64,000 bases of DNA from Epiperipatus broadwayi (taxonomy: Eukaryota > Onychophora > Udeonychophora > Euonychophora > Peripatidae): positions 9,626,036 to 9,690,035 of the forward strand of contig JAQFVV010006231.1 in the NCBI GenBank assembly GCA_028023455.1, in the 5' to 3' direction. Under the pieces are notes generated by a model. It was not told the origin of the DNA, searched no databases, and worked only from the letters and a program-made list of their open reading frames with translations. Every line of letters starts with the position of its first letter. Within the stretch, counting starts at the first letter, position 1. The position numbers and the translations under genes were made by a program. Below, one piece after another: positions 62,674-64,000 of the stretch.

Positions 62674-62772
62674 ATAAATATTACTCATTAAATAGATTTT
62701 CAATGAAATCAATATTTACAATACATTTAAGATCTTAGACTATTTTGCCCATAACAACAGATTGCTTGGGTA

Positions 62773-63311
62773 CTGATTTATATATCATCAGCATCATCAT
62801 CAACCATTATCAATCCACTGCAGGATGGTCTTTCCAAGTTTAATCCATCTTCTCCGATCTTTAGCCTCTCTTCTCCACATCACCCCTGCACACTTTCTTA
62901 TTTCATCCATCCATCTCACATGTGGTCTCTTTCTGGGTCTTTTACAATCTCTTGGAATCCAGTTTAAAATTTCAATTGTCCATCTATTATCATCTCTTCT
63001 AGCAATATGTCCAGCCCAACTCCATTTCAATCTTTTAATTTTTTCAATGAGGTCAGTAACACCTGTTTGTTCTCTTACCCAAACATTGCGTTTTCGATCT
63101 CTTCTTGTTACTCCCAACATACATCTCTCCATACTTCTTTGAGTGGTCTGAAGTCTCTGTATTGCTCTTCTATTAAGTGTCCAAGTCTCAGATCCATAAG
63201 TAAGAACTGGTAAAACACATTTGTTAAAAACCTTCCTTTTCAAACACATAGGCATATTTCCTTTTAGGTCATACTATGTTGAATACACAGGTTCTCGTCT
63301 GATTTATATAT
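62773..63311 (-). mobile_element. 5'-truncated RTE insertion with 13-bp target-site duplication and 32-bp filler
   Basis: CTGATTTATATAT occurs at 62773-62785 and 63299-63311. Between them is an RTE 3' part on the minus strand: a (TGATGA) tail, then frame 62800-63255 with KGNMPMCLKRKVFNKCVLPV, MLGVTRRDRKRNVWVREQTG and HVRWMDEIRKCAGVMWRREA, open for 151 codons. The family sequence stops at about 63266 (CCTTTTAG). The 32 bases 63267-63298 match neither the RTE nor the target. This copy retains CGA where the long copy at 47693 has TGA, useful for the consensus. Confidence 0.9.
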
Positions 63312-64000
63312 ATGTAATTTAAAATGTAGATATCAATATGAGGCAATGGAATATATGAGATTGGAAAGCTAATAACCAATGATCACATTAATGATAAGCT
63401 ATACTCATCATTATTTACATTTCCCCCGTGTTAAAAATGAAAGATAGAATAACAAGAAATAAAAAGGTAAAGATGAATTTTGTAATGATTTTTACAAAAA
63501 AAATAAAATAAAAATAGACATATACCATGCTTTTGTAGTCTGTTTATTTTATATCCTATAATTTAACAATGGCCACAGTTAATTTTATTTTTGGAAAAAT
63601 TTTAGCACTTAAACTAAAGAGAAGTCTTCATTGTTTTCTATTCTCAGCCATGTTGAGGAAAGCAATTAATTTCATATATATATACAGGTAAACAGCTCTC
63701 ATCAACAAAAATTTCTACAACAATCCCTCACGGAGGAACAGTACAGGAGAAGGGTATATTTACCAAATATTCAGTGGATGAGCTATTGACATGTGTTTTA
63801 TTCTTTAACTAATAGCAGTTAAACATCCAGTTACCAAACAATATTGAAGGGTTAGTTGGATCGACTACGAGCCAGCTAAATAAAAAACAAAATTCCTAAG
63901 CCTAATTAGAACCTGCCATTTTTTTACAAATTTGACCCGAGTTTAAACTATTGTCCTACACTGCAGGCATAAGAACTACTGTTGCATATATATGAAAATA
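63312..64000. other. No gene seen at the right edge
   Basis: AT-rich, presumed further intron upstream of the 35-codon exon. No open segment with splice signals was recognised. Confidence 0.5.

Overview
The window is AT-rich animal nuclear DNA (roughly three quarters A+T by eye). Multi-exon coding with GT/AG introns, long gene-poor stretches, non-LTR, Penelope-like and hAT elements and tRNA-derived SINEs with target-site duplications all point to a metazoan. Bacterial features such as operons or ribosome binding sites are absent. The only host gene I can support is liprin-alpha (PPFIA/syd-2 family) on the minus strand. The sequence of its exon 55559-55780 looks invertebrate; a mollusc or another protostome is my guess, not a demonstrated assignment.

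Host gene: an exon of 74 codons (55559-55780) carries the conserved RLSNGSID element and the coiled coil that follows it. A second exon of 35 codons (59548-59652) lies 3.8 kb upstream in the direction of transcription and joins it in phase 0. I find no further liprin exon to the left, so bases 1-55558 are most simply one intron longer than 55 kb. Everything else in the window would then be intronic repeat DNA.

Repeat layout from left to right. A ZBED-type hAT transposase fossil (4440-6760) abuts an RTE 3' fragment (6763-7372). Next come LINE tails (7850-8680), a Tc1/mariner scrap (9332-9419), SINE copy 1 (11453-11550), a second LINE family (11640-12640), and a retroposed segment with poly(A) tail and target-site duplication (12851-14012). 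A small hAT-like element with an imperfect 8-bp duplication (15640-16192), a 317-bp tandem duplication with an inverted cap (17357-18058) and two foldbacks (18558-18670, 20885-21540) follow. Then there are three LINE remnants (21715-21976, 24915-26740, 27590-27935), a long barren AT-rich stretch, a decayed 90-codon frame (32653-32922), SINE copy 2 (35701-35803), a head-to-head pair of Penelope GIY-YIG remnants (37310-38290) and a decayed RTE copy (38880-40620).

The right half holds a palindrome with hammerhead-like cores on both strands (42223-42440) and two near full-length RTE elements lying side by side in the same orientation (44404-47542 and 47693-50989). It also holds a roughly 320-bp tandem array (53700-54470), the two liprin exons, a Penelope 3' end with a hammerhead-like hairpin (60500-60990), SINE copy 3 (61924-62048) and a short RTE insertion with a 13-bp duplication (62786-63298). 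The best preserved mobile element is the RTE at 47693-50989: its frame is open apart from one frameshift in the endonuclease region and one stop plus a 1-base deletion near the C-terminus.

I did not find a clearly new biological system. The items most worth following are the hammerhead-like motifs linked to Penelope remnants, the dimeric palindrome at 42.3 kb, the giant liprin intron, and the unassigned decayed reading frames.
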